Assembly: GCA_963678675.1 (NCBI GenBank)
Contig: OY783192.1
Coordinates: 37,479,250 to 37,543,249, forward strand
Direction: 5' to 3'
Origin: Xiphydria camelus
Lineage: Eukaryota; Arthropoda; Insecta; Hymenoptera; Xiphydriidae
DNA length: 64,000 bases
A program made the position numbers and the translations under genes. This document shows positions 23,188-37,332 of the stretch, piece by piece. Within the stretch, counting starts at the first letter, position 1. Each line of letters opens with the position of its first letter. The notes under the pieces were generated by a model. It made no database searches. It had not been told where the DNA came from and saw only the letters and a program-made list of their open reading frames with translations.

Positions 23188-26152
23188 ATGTCATCAATCG
23201 ACAGTGGTCATGGAGAATCGGTTTGTACTCCGCGTCGAGTGCAGAAAAGACTATTCGGACCAGGTGGCAGTTCCAGTAAACGTAAGTTATTCCGGGAACA
23301 AAAACCAGCGAGTCCCGACGACGGGATATCGGGAGAAGAATCAGACTTAGGACCAATGTCGCCATTAGCGTTGAGCGACCAGAGCCCTTGTAGCATCGGT
23401 AGTTCTCCGGATAGATGCTTGGATTCAACACTTTTGTCATTCGAGGGCACACCTCGCTCTCGCAAGCTAATTTCTTGGGATCGCTTAACTCCTCAATATG
23501 AACGGAGCATTGCCAACGATTGTCAGTCTCCTTTCAGCGCGCTCAAGAGACTCACGCGCGCGGCTCGCTCGTCGCCGCGACGAAAAATATTTCCAGATTC
23601 CCCAAAATCCGAGATCTTTGTTGCCATAAACGTTCCTTCGGAAAAAATACCTCCTGCTACACCGAAACGCGGGGATGGTTTTTCCGACGATGCTACGCAG
23701 AGTACGCCGCGAAGAAGTTTCGGCAGAAGCATGGAAAATGACGCGCAAGATTCTGAGATCGTCGCGGAGACACCGCAGAAAGACGAGAGTCCCGAGCACA
23801 GATTGATTACTCCGTTAGGCTCTGTGAGCAAAGACGTCCCGCTTCCACGATTGCATCGCCGAAAGTCATTGAACGCGTTCGATTTGAACGAAGGCTCCTC
23901 TCCGGAGAGAAAGGAGAGTGCATTGAAAAGACACGCGCACGACGCACCCTCGGCAGCGACGTTCAAACTGTTCAAAACCGACGAGAATTCCTCTATTCCC
24001 AAAGCGAGAGCCGCATTATTTCGAGAGGATAAACCCGACTTTAAATTGAGCACAAAAATGTTCTACAGTTCGTCCTCCGAGAAACCAAAGAGAGAACGAT
24101 CCATTAGCGTGGAATGGCGCGACGTCGAGAGATCAACGAGAAGACACAGCTTGCCACTGCACGCCACGACGCACAGGCGTATGGCGAAGAGACGTAAATT
24201 GGGCGAAATAAACGCTGGTGTTTCCCATGGCATTAGAAAGCCAAAGCCTAAGCGCCACGTATCGCGTTCCGAGGCTTTCAAAAAGGAGCGACACAGTCTA
24301 CCCGATGCTCTACTTCGCACAGAGGATCGCGGCTCGAAATCTTCCGAAGATATCGAAAACAATCCACCGTGTCAAGCTTCGGCGATAAAACTTTTCGAAA
24401 CTTCTCTCTCCCGACCAGAGAGACGTTTCGAAAAGTTACCATCACCGGAGCCTGACCCGAACAAGAAATTTTTCAAAACAAACAGGACCATAGAGCCGAA
24501 TCGCGTCGCGACTGTAACGGTCAATAATAAGATCAAGTTACATGTGTCGAACGGCAAAATCGAGCTCGATCACAAGAAGATTCGCACGTACAGAAGTGCG
24601 CACAAGAAGCTCAAACTTGCCGACATCGTTTTCGATGCTACCGACTTGACGGTGGACGAACCGAAATTCGAAGTGACCATGGAGCAGGATAACGTCGCGA
24701 GTATTCTCAAAGTTTTAGAGGATGACTGGGCCGACGACGATTATGATTCCATGGGACCCGCGATAAAGAGCAATCTGGAAAGCGTTATTTCCCCTATGAA
24801 ATCTATGACGATCCCCAAGGACGTAGTCATGTCACCCGCCAGTGAACTCAGTAATATGACGTCCGTAATGAATATCAAAGATGCCGCAGGTTCCACCAGT
24901 TTCGCGAATATACTTAGCAATGCGAATGATAACGCTGAACAGGCTGTCGGCGAAGGAGACACCGCGGCGGCGAAATATTATCCGCTGTTCACTAAAAGAC
25001 ACGTCACGTTCAAGTTGGTTTCTATTTGATTGTCCCAACATTATTACGGTCGAAGCTCGCACGACGTTACAGGCTCGTGGAGCAACGACGATGCGAGCTT
25101 CGACTGCACTTACGAGTACGAATACTTTTTACCTCGAGCACTTTCAACTTTCCAGGGATACTCCCGACAAAAAAGAAATTCGCGGAATAAAGAGGGTTGC
25201 GAATTGGCAAATGTCATCGAAAGTCGGTGGGGCTGACGATCAGTATCAATTGGACGCGGGTCAAAAACGATTCGGACCGACTCAGTGTACCGAATGCGGC
25301 GTAGTGTATCAAATGGGTGAACCCGAGGACGAGAACGCTCACTTGAACTACCATAACAGTTATAAGACCCTTAAGTTTCCCGTAAGTTCGATCAATTCTA
25401 TACGCGAAAAGCCGATCAATTTATATGATAACTATTTTAAACTGAAAAAAAAAACTTCGTTTCAGGGTTGGAAGAAGGAACGCGTGATAGCTACAGATCC
25501 GTACACATCGAGTAGAATAATTCTAATCGAACCCAGTGATTCTAAACAATGTTGGAAGAAAGTATCGGAGGTGCTTAACGTCGCAGACAGAGATCTAGGA
25601 TTGGTCGATATGAAACTTTCGGAGTATCGGGATAAACCTGTAAGTTCTTGAGAGTCTGTATATCTACGATTGTAAAACTTACCTTGAGAAAGCAAGATTT
25701 CGATGACTCCTTTCTCTTTCTTCTCACAGGTTTACATGTATATAAGGGACAAATGCATCGTGGGTGTGCTCGTGGCGGAGTACATAAAAACCGCTCATCG
25801 TATGATTCCCGATCTGATGGAATTGAATTGTTGTACCGCAGAGAGTACGCCGGTCAAATGTGGGATTAACGTCGTCTGGACAGCCATGAGCCATCGGAGA
25901 ATGGGCATTGCTACCAAACTTGTCGATGTGCTAAGGTAAATATAAAATACATACGCATCTTTTCAAACCATCCCGCGCTTTCTACAATTTTCGAAACGTC
26001 CTCAAACGACTCCGTATAATCATTTCAGAGCCAACTTCTACTTTGGATACGTGATGACAATGGACGATATTGCTTTCTCAATGCCTACACCCAGCGGAAG
26101 AGCGTTCGCTGAAAGTTACACTAAAACTCGAAACTTCAAGGTGTACAATTAA
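23188..26152 (+). CDS. eco: ESCO1/2-type cohesin N-acetyltransferase (eco orthologue)
   Basis: This is the nuclear enzyme that acetylates the cohesin subunit SMC3 in S phase to establish sister-chromatid cohesion. Exons are 23188-25013, 25156-25381, 25466-25639, 25730-25935 and 26029-26152, giving 851 residues with consistent phases. Residues 1 to about 600 are disordered and rich in Ser, Pro and basic residues. A C2H2 finger follows (Cys653, Cys656, His671, His675; CTECGVVYQMGEPED), then GWKKERV and the acetyltransferase domain. That domain contains VGVLVAEYI, CGINVVWT, RRMGIATKLVDVLR and the family-typical end DIAFSMPTPSGRAFA. The exon 1 donor is inferred: removing 25014-25155 restores the frame, otherwise exon 1 stops at 25029. 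An ATG at 23116 could add 24 residues. A short hydrophobic motif (LF, MF or FF after basic residues) recurs seven times in the tail. Confidence 0.93.
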
Positions 26153-26942
26153 ATTGTACATAGCATGTTCTAACCTGCCATAGACTCGATATCATTTTAA
26201 AAATAGAAATTCTAAGGCACGTAAAATTTTCGTTTCAAACATACTGGCGACTTTCATTAACTGTTTTAATTCTTTGAAGTTATTGTACTACCTTATATGG
26301 ATGTTTTTATGTCATCGCACTACGAGTTTTATATTTTATTTTTATTTTCATGATTCTTTTAAAGTGGTTAAAAGAGGGAGCGATGTTCCGGCAAGCCTGT
26401 TTTACACAATAATTAGCTAGTGGCTAGCAACATTTGTTGTACGCCACACTAACGGCTGATATTCATTTCGTTTTATGTAATGTATTTAATAAAACCATGG
26501 AGATTTGAACCATACATACAAGTGCGCGTGCCAAATATTTATTTATTCATAACATACAAGTTCTTTGCTTTCATTAACGGAAAATAAAAAGAGAATATTG
26601 ATACACCTCTAGGTTGCTAACTCTGTGTGAATCCGGACGTAGATAAAGTGTTTATATTACAATTTTATCTGCAGACTTTATAACAATAAGAAAACAATAC
26701 ATTATAATGGTTAATTCTACACTTGCTGAAGAGAACGCGAGACCATTAAAAAAAAAAGGATTAAACTTATATTGAAATATAAGAACTTCTAGTTACGGTG
26801 AAACAGAAATTCACCATTTTGTACTTGACACGAAAGCCCCGTGTGAAATACACAATGAACTTTTAAGGGTACTGATTAGCTTATATATACTTAAAAATAT
26901 ATTTTAATACGCATTTGGAAGATAAGGGAGGAATAAAAGAGA
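26153..26942. terminator. Convergent 3' ends of the ESCO and DDX43 genes
   Basis: The plus-strand AATAAA is at 26488-26493. The minus-strand AATAAA (read as TTTATT) is at 26538-26543, with an overlapping second copy at 26542-26547. With normal cleavage 10-30 nt downstream, the two transcripts end within a few tens of bases of each other. Confidence 0.65.
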
Positions 26943-29961
<3,019 letters not shown>

Positions 29962-30648
29962 ACTTGAAAAAAAATTGAATATTAACTTGCTGCAACGGGA
30001 TTCTGAATTAAAGCTCGAGAATTGACAGAAAGTATAAAGGGTATAAAGCTTTGATTCATTTGTAATTGCAGGTTTAAATTTACAAGGTTAGGGCTTATAA
30101 GAAATGACTAGGAGAACGAGAGGAATCGATAAAGGCTCGACATAAGAAGCATGCAAGTTTTGAGTCATTTAAAAGATGTGTAGAAAGAGGATTAAAAGTG
30201 AACAGTGAGGGAAGGAATACAGTAAAGCTCTGAAATATTACGTATTGCTAAAATAAGTTTTTCAACCATCTTCGACATTACTGATAAAAATAAAATAATG
30301 TTCGATTCAGAATTAATGTTATAGAAATTTCTGATTTTTTAACTTGGAAACAAAGATGTTACCTACTACCATTTATCAAAGTTTGAAAATATTAAATGTA
30401 AATAGGTTATTTCGTATTAATCATTGACTGGTGCTCACCTGAATCTTGATGTTTCGAATAATACCAAGTAAAACTTTCTTTCCACTTTCTGAAAATTTTC
30501 GACGACCACTCACTGACAAATGTCGGTGTCGGCGAAAACTAATCAGAAAGGCTTCCTACAGATTCTTCGCGGTAACGTGACCGGTTACGAGAAAGGACGA
30601 TTCAAGATATAAAAGCCAAGATAAAAACATTGTCGGGGGGGGGCCTTC
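29962..30648 (-). promoter_or_regulatory. 5' UTR intron and promoter region of the DDX43-like gene
   Basis: The minus strand has a good donor (CAG then GTGAGC, at about 30440). This would pair with the acceptor just upstream of the ATG, placing the first non-coding exon at about 30440-30530. No core promoter motif was recognised. Confidence 0.45.
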
Positions 30649-30783
30649 CTCGAGTCGCTCGCAAAGTTACGTATACGCTCCTTAACGAATAGACCAATCA
30701 GGATCAAGTATTCCGTTGTGATGGAGGTCCTGATTGGTCTATTCTCTAAGTACGTATACGTTTCTCTTGCGAGTGACTCGAGA
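30649..30783. mobile_element. 135-bp foldback MITE upstream of the DDX43-like gene
   Basis: Arms 30649-30703 and 30727-30783 are inverted copies. They share CGAGTC(G/A)CTCGCAA, ACGTATACG and GAATAGACCAATCAGGA, with a loop of about 25 nt. A run of nine Gs ends just to the left of the element (about 30635-30643). Confidence 0.8.
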
Positions 30784-31496
30784 AAGGGGACTTGGACTCC
30801 TTCCGCAGCCGTCACTGATGGGGGAGAGTGCTGTGGCGGCCTAATGCCAGATGGCGCCGACACCTCTTGGCTCTCGTTAGTGGTCGACTCCCGGGGCGAA
30901 GAATACGCACCGACTAAAACGAGATGCTCCTAAGTGGACTTACTGCCCCAGTCTGGAGTGTATATCGACACTCCTGACTGCAAAGTGGTAATTATTCCCT
31001 TTCGAAAACTTAGAACGTAATAAAAACACCCTTGTTACGTTTGGATGAGAATCAAGGCCAAAAGTGACCCGGCCCCTGATCTTCGGGTATTACATCTATA
31101 TATGTAGGTATACTTATCTTTCCTGTTTCAAATTCAAAAACAAGGTGGACTGTGGAGTTACGTCTTCAGTGTTGTCGAGTTTGCCAATTACAGCTCAATG
31201 AAAATCCGCTGATAATTTAAATCGCGAATATTACAAAAGTATAGTCGAATATATGATTTATTATATTATACAATTAAACATAACTTAGGCTCCATAAGTC
31301 TCCATGATACTTGATGAATGAAATCGAGTGAAATAATAATTATATACAAATCTTTGACACTCAAACGTAGTTGTAATATCGTAGTATGTTTTGTATCCGA
31401 TTGTTAGGGTTTTTCTATAGTCACGAAGGCTTCATTTATTCGCCAAGTCAAAGGTAATAAGAGGAAGAGGGAAAGGTCGTATCGCTTCGTCTAATG
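30784..31496. other. Intergenic DNA with a dispersed repeat and the INTS8 3' UTR
   Basis: Positions 30832-30893 match the 60-bp dispersed segment at 9300-9361. The INTS8 poly(A) signal on the minus strand (TTTATT in plus orientation) is at 31435-31440, about 60 nt after the stop. Nothing else was recognised. Confidence 0.55.
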
Positions 31497-34400
31497 TTAA
31501 TATACATATTGTTTAGCAAGAGCTCTCAAAAACTTAGCCTTCCGAATGTTTGCCGCTTCCCTCTGAATCTCCTCGTTATTGTTCGAATTCAATTCCAGCA
31601 AACCGATCACCTTAATCTAAAAAATCAATGAAATTGCCATGACATTTTATGAGCCTTGCGCTTCAACGTATAAGATTTCTCCCGACAAATAACTCACCGC
31701 GAGTTGCTTTCTATGGTGTTCACCGCGTTTGGTGTGCAAGTGTATGAGGTACTCGAGTATCGTCGTGTCCCAGATGCAGTGGTAATACGCATCCATCGCA
31801 TCGGCCGGCGCGCAGCTCTTCTGATCGCTCGCTGCCATCTTAAAGGCCAGGGAATAGTCCACTTCCTCCAGAAATTGGCAGAGCACCGCGGCCTGAGTGT
31901 AACACTGCAGATGGGCGCAACATTTGATCATTCGCCTGTAGACTAGGTCATCGATCTGCGATCGCGGAACAGGTTGACTGAAGAGATCACTTGCCACCAT
32001 AGTCGCCTCCAAGTAGTACTTCATGGCGCTTTCGTGATATCCTAAAACTGAGGGCAACGCATTTTTGTTTAGCAAACGAAATAGTGTCAGCGCTTTACAG
32101 TCGAAATGTTTCGCCGCTTACCGAAATTCAGGTCGCCCGTCAATTTCAGCCAAGGAACGTTGCTCGGATAATATTTGAGAGCTTGAATTAATAATTGAAA
32201 CAAAAACTCTCCGATAGTCCTGGTATTGTAAGAATTCGAGCTACAAATCAAAGGTCGATTATTAGGATGCGCGAATAAGAAGCCTTCCTTTCGCTAGAAG
32301 AGTAGATCAGGGCATACTTGGGTATACCGGCCGGCCAGAGGGCAAGGTACTGGGTATGAAGTTCGAGACTAGACTCATCGCGCAGCACGTTATGGAGTCG
32401 CGCTAGTAACGATATCGCGACTGTGAGAGCGGTAGGCTCGCGCAATCTGTTCAGAGTTCCCAAAACTCCTGTAATCGTGTCTCTCGACGAGCTGCCAGCA
32501 GCACTCGAACTACTGCCACTGCTACTGCGCTTCTGAGGCTGATCTCTGCTCGGTCCGAATACCGTTAGAACTAATGGAGGCGTGCGAAAAGAGAAATTTG
32601 TTATATTTAATTCTCACGCATTTAATTCTCGCCAAGAACTGAATTAAATAACTTTGCTCGATCTTACCCATATCCCAAGCATCCCGTGGAAACTTTCTCG
32701 CGCCCTTATACTTGACGATATCCTGACAAACACCACTGATAGCAGCTGCAAACTCCGAATAACTCCATCGTTTCTCTAAACTCGTCAGATAATCCCACTC
32801 GGCCATGTTTAGAAGAAGGACTGTACAGTACTCGATAATTTCCTGTCGTGGTATCACTTGATCGGTAGCTTGCAAAGCGCCCAAGCATTGCTTGCACCGA
32901 CTCACCAGAGCTTGCGTGTCACCTGCCGACAACCCGGAATATAAACATGCCTGCTCTACAATTTTCATCGATGCATCACTCCGAAATTGCGTCCTTACTC
33001 GCGTTAGCCGTCGGCCAGACATAAAGGCAGTGCCAGATGTCGACCAATAAAGCTTCCCATCCGACCAACTTGCATAATTTGAAAACCAAGGGATTCCCCG
33101 ACTGCGCCGATATGTGCTGCTGCACTTCTTTCTCCAAAACACCCAACAGTTCTTGGGCACTTGCGAAATCTTTAGCCGACACTAACTCTCGGCTTTTCGC
33201 GAGCAACACGTACGCGTAGTCCTGTAAGAAGCCTCTAGGAAGAGACATTACGACACTTTGGAGGGGAATGGGCAATTCCCAGCAATTGTTCACGCGCCAC
33301 AATGATTTCATGGGGTTTTTACCGTCCAGCTGTATCAAAACCTCCTGAATCTCACGGGGATTGTACGAGTTTATCAAGCGTCTTTCCAATTGAAATATCT
33401 CTATCCTGGGGTTGTCTGAAAACGTGAATCCTCGCACTTACGTCGATGTCTGGGAGACAGCGAAGATGAACTTTTCAGACGAGGAACACTTACGCGTGTA
33501 GCTCACGAGAGGTATTTGCCATTCGTTTGACAACAGTAACTCCGGCAGGTCGAGATCATCGGGAGCCGCCTCTTTCTGTATCTCGCGTAATTCATTGGCG
33601 TCAAAGAGTTCTTTGTAAACGAGATTACCGACGATCTTCTCTGCGAGGCCAGGTACGTCGGCTGATAGCACAAGGTGAAGGAGGTAGCGAGAGATTCGCC
33701 GTTTGTCAACATCTGTTGCACTGTCTATGACATTATCAAACGCCTGTAAAATGTAATGACGCGCGTTCGATAGAAGTGTGGGACGTTGCGTAAACGAATT
33801 GTCCGTTGGCTCATCGACAGCAGTCTTCAAGATAATTGCTCTAAAATATACGGACTCGAACTAAATCGTAAAACAAAAAAGGAGTATTACCCAAAAAAGC
33901 ACATCGAGACCCTTTGACCCGGCAGTTTTAATCTCGGACAGGTAATCCCCCAAAATCACGTCATTCTCGAGAACCTTACGAACTAGATTGAGGCACTGTA
34001 TTTGCAGCAGTAAATCCCGAGCGACAATGACTTTTCTATTAGCCAAGCCACCCTGTATATCCAACTCCAGATTGTCTCTGTACACTTGGGGGATCTCCCT
34101 TGATACGTTATCAGCTTGGAGTATCTGCAGTATATTCTGGGAGGGAAACGATGCGATTAAGGCATTGGTAAGTTCGAGCGCTTCTCCTCGGGAATAATTA
34201 CCGAGTATTGATCCCTAACGGCAGTATGCAACTGCTGAGTGAGACTGGGTTTTGATTCTCCCACGGAAACTTCAGATGCTAAGCAGCAGCCATCCAAGTT
34301 CTCCCTTTGCACGCGACAATACAGGAGCGGCGTTGCGGCATCAAACTTTAAAAAAAATTCTCTCGCTTGGGAAATGTGGTGTTTCGCGGACTGATATTCT

Positions 34401-35475
34401 TCTCTCAGTAAGTGAAATATAGCGAGGTCGTAATGGATCTGGAAGAAAGACGAACCCGTCACTGATATCTCTATAATCGACGACCAGGAAAAGGTGTCAC
34501 CCTTTAAAGGAATATGTACCTGACATTTGAACTCCTCCATGGGAATTTCATGCATATTCTCCCAGTTTTGCTTAACTTCAGTGCTATTTTCTGTCAACAT
34601 TTCGAATGTATCAAATGATAGGACCTTGGGTTTAACGTCTGTTGATTGCAAAACAGCGTTTAAAACCGCAAGACTGTTTGGAATATGCGCTTCTAATTTC
34701 CTAATTATATCATCTGTTAGACCAGGTGGAATGTATGTTGCCTCCTGAATGCCTGGGCTAAACAACGCGTAGAAATGGATCATTTAGCGTTATCTTACTG
34801 TGCCATTTACGCGTGCTGACAGACAATGATGGATAACGATCGACGCTTCAAAATCTTACATGTGTATGAACTGCTGTTTGGCTTGTTTATTGTTAAACGC
34901 TCTGTAGACGATAGCACGCAAATGCCACCGGTGATAAAGGACGACTGTAAATAAAGCCTGATCTGATATCGCGTGCAAGGGAAACTCTGGAACAGCCGGT
35001 ATCTCAACGATGAGGTCTGTCGTAATGTGGAACAGATCTTGCAAGAGAGTCAACTGCATTGGTAGAGGTAACTTTCTCTCGAGCAAATCTAGATCCCACT
35101 TCAGGAACGCCGCTACTTTTAGAGCAAGAATCTTTAGAGCGAGATTCTTGTGGGACCACTTGCTATTCCCGTTGGGCTTTGCGTCATTCCCCTCGATGTC
35201 GATTACCTTCGTCTCGTTATCCTTGTGATCGGTACTGATCGTCAGAAACTTGATGATCAGATCCGTAGGCGATGGATCTGATAAAGGAAAATGAAACCGC
35301 ACTGTGACAACGAATATTCTAACGAAAATATCATCATTGTATCAAAATCTGACATACCTGGTGCGGCTTTCGAAAGATGTTTTTCGAGTAACGACGGATT
35401 CAAGAGGAACTCAAACCAGAGAATCGTATCTGGAGAAATTGGCACTGTACCCGGTCTCAACAGATCTACATCCAT
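31497..35475 (-). CDS. IntS8: Integrator complex subunit 8
   Basis: INTS8 is part of the nuclear Integrator complex, which cleaves snRNA and promoter-proximal transcripts, and it helps recruit PP2A. Exons on the minus strand are 35475-35358, 35277-34860, 34757-34202, 34136-33891, 33860-33494, 33415-32999, 32955-32668, 32570-32318, 32240-32122, 32041-31698 and 31616-31497, giving 1,081 residues. The WFEF motif known for PP2A recruitment is at residues 20-23. Other family landmarks are ALKVAAFLKWDLDLLE, LREPTALTVAISLLARLHNV, RRMIKCCAHLQCYTQAAVLCQF, WDTTILEYLIHLHTKRGE and the C-terminal KAKFLRALAKQY. Two inferred introns are very short: 33861-33890 (30 nt, contains an in-frame TAG) and 32956-32998 (43 nt). 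The exon 4/5 junction is the least certain part; a donor before 33911 joined to CA at about 33838 would be an alternative that drops about 13 residues. Confidence 0.93.
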
Positions 35476-35777
35476 ACTTGTATTATTAGTGAAGTAATTG
35501 AAAAGCCGATTGCAAAGTTATGACATTCCGGAGTGTAATAACCTAAGAAGACCCGTCATTGAATTTTCGACTTCCATTACGAACGTAACAGCTAACGAAA
35601 AATCAACGATGAGGAGGGAGGGTTAATCATTAGTTGGATAACCGGAGTGTGCGCGACGCTGCGATCTCATGCACACCGTCACGTGACATTCACCGGGAAA
35701 AAGTTTGATCGATGAAACCGGCCGACACGTTCGAGCAGTCATGAATTTACGTTTGGTCGCTAAAAAATCAACAAAAT
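35476..35777. promoter_or_regulatory. Shared head-to-head promoter of INTS8 and PPP1R42
   Basis: The two start codons, on opposite strands, are separated by 302 bp. Both 5' UTRs and promoters must lie in or around this space unless there are undetected upstream exons. No TATA-like element stands out. Confidence 0.6.
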
Positions 35778-37332
35778 ATGGTAAAACTCACGACGGCTTA
35801 TGTCGAGAAGAAATGTTGCCAAAGCCAATCGGTCAAATCTTTGACGAAAGAGATCGGAAAGGATCACTTGCAGAAAATAACGCATCTCTACATGAACGAC
35901 AAATTTATAAGCGCGATAGTAAGTTTGAAAAATTGATTTTTAACTCGTTGATTAACCACAGTCGCTCTCGCTATTTTACATGAAATACTGTGCAATTTCA
36001 GGGTAACTTTGCCGCGTGCAAGAACTTAAAAGTCATTTACCTTCACAACAATTGCATAGCGAAGATAGAGAATCTGCATTTCGCCACGAATTTGACACAC
36101 CTCTACCTTCAGCATAACGAGTTGATAAAAATTGAAAATTTAGACTCTCTGCAAAATCTCGAAAAGCTCTATTTGGGGTATAATAATATCTGCGTAGTGG
36201 AAGGCTTGGAAAATCTACACAACTTGATCGAGCTCCATATAGAGAGACAGAGGCTTCCCGTTGGAGAATCACTGTGCTTTGAACCGAGAAGCGCGTCTAC
36301 TTTGTCCGTGAGTAATGCTATTGCAGTAATTTTTTAATAATTTTAAGCTAAGCGACTTGAAATTGATTATCCGCTCAATGTGTTTTCTGTGTGAAAAAAA
36401 TATAACCATTTACGAGAAACCATTGAATTAATAACGCGAAGTACGCTTCCACAGAAATGTTTAAAAGTCCTCAATGTAACGGGAAATAAAATGATGTCCC
36501 TGAGAGGTATACAAAATTTCCGCTTCTTGCAAACTTTAGAAGCGAAGAACAACATGCTCCAAGATATCGAGGATCTCACCGAAATAATTAGCACTTTGAT
36601 TCACTTGAGAACGCTTTTTCTGCAAGGCAATCCAGTCACGCAGATTTTCAGGTACCGCGAGAACCTGATTGCGAATACGGATTCCCTAGGTAAAAATCCT
36701 CGCCCTGTCATAAACAACACACCGCACTTTCACCGTATACTAATAGCTGCGTACAATTTGAACGCATGTGCAGTAAATTTGGACGGCAAGAATATAAGCG
36801 ATATCTGTCGACAGTTCATGAAGAGATTTAAAACGGAGAAGCAACTTCGACAGACGAAGAAGCGCTTGAAATTCACACTGAGCGATGACATCACGAGTAC
36901 GACACTATTCTTCTCGATTGCTTATAAAGGTGTAGAGTTATACGTTCGATAAACGATACAACGCGATTGTCGCAGGTTCGCTCAATCTTCCGCCTGCATT
37001 CAAGAGGTCCGTATCGAGGGCGATATTCCAACAGCCTGGACCAAAGCTATCAATATCCGTAACATCTGCATCTGGCGAATTGCAGCCTCAATACTTTCCT
37101 CCCTGGAAATCTGGTAAATCATACTTCCCTTCTAATTTAAAAGAACCTGACAATTGTAATGTATGAATAACGAAATCTCTTTATCGGTACGTCAGCGCCA
37201 GCGATAAAGAGTGTGAAAGACAATCGCGTAATGCCGCGTCCCTTCTGGAAGGGTCCCTTGGCGAATAAACACGAGGCGATGCAAAGGCAACTGCGAACGA
37301 GCACGGAAAATTTCATACTACCCCCTATTTAA
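35778..37332 (+). CDS. PPP1R42-like leucine-rich repeat protein (protein phosphatase 1 regulatory subunit 42)
   Basis: PPP1R42 is a small leucine-rich protein reported at centrosomes and microtubules, interacting with PP1. Exons are 35778-35918, 36002-36307, 36455-36896, 36976-37113 and 37196-37332, in phase, 387 residues. The start MVKLT and the following KITHLYMNDKFI align with the start of the vertebrate protein. Leucine-rich repeats follow (NCIAKIENL, ATNLTHLYLQHNELIKIENL, LEKLYLGYN, GLENLHNLIELHIERQRLPVGE), then LKVLNVTGN, an LRR cap with LDGKNI, and a tail with PFWKGPLANK. Exon 3 contains an in-frame 57-nt GT-AG segment (36689-36745) that could be an intron; removing it gives 368 residues, closer to vertebrate length. 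A longer-looking frame starting at 35741 is the wrong frame for this protein. Confidence 0.9.

Noticed and set aside
23523..24362. Antisense frames (176 and 99 codons) opposite the ESCO first exon
   Set aside because: Shadows of a long, Ser/Arg-rich coding exon with no features of their own.
35741..35983. Frame starting MNLRLVAKKST as the PPP1R42 N-terminus
   Set aside because: The frame from ATG 35778 aligns with the family start and joins in phase to the next exon; the 35741 frame does not.
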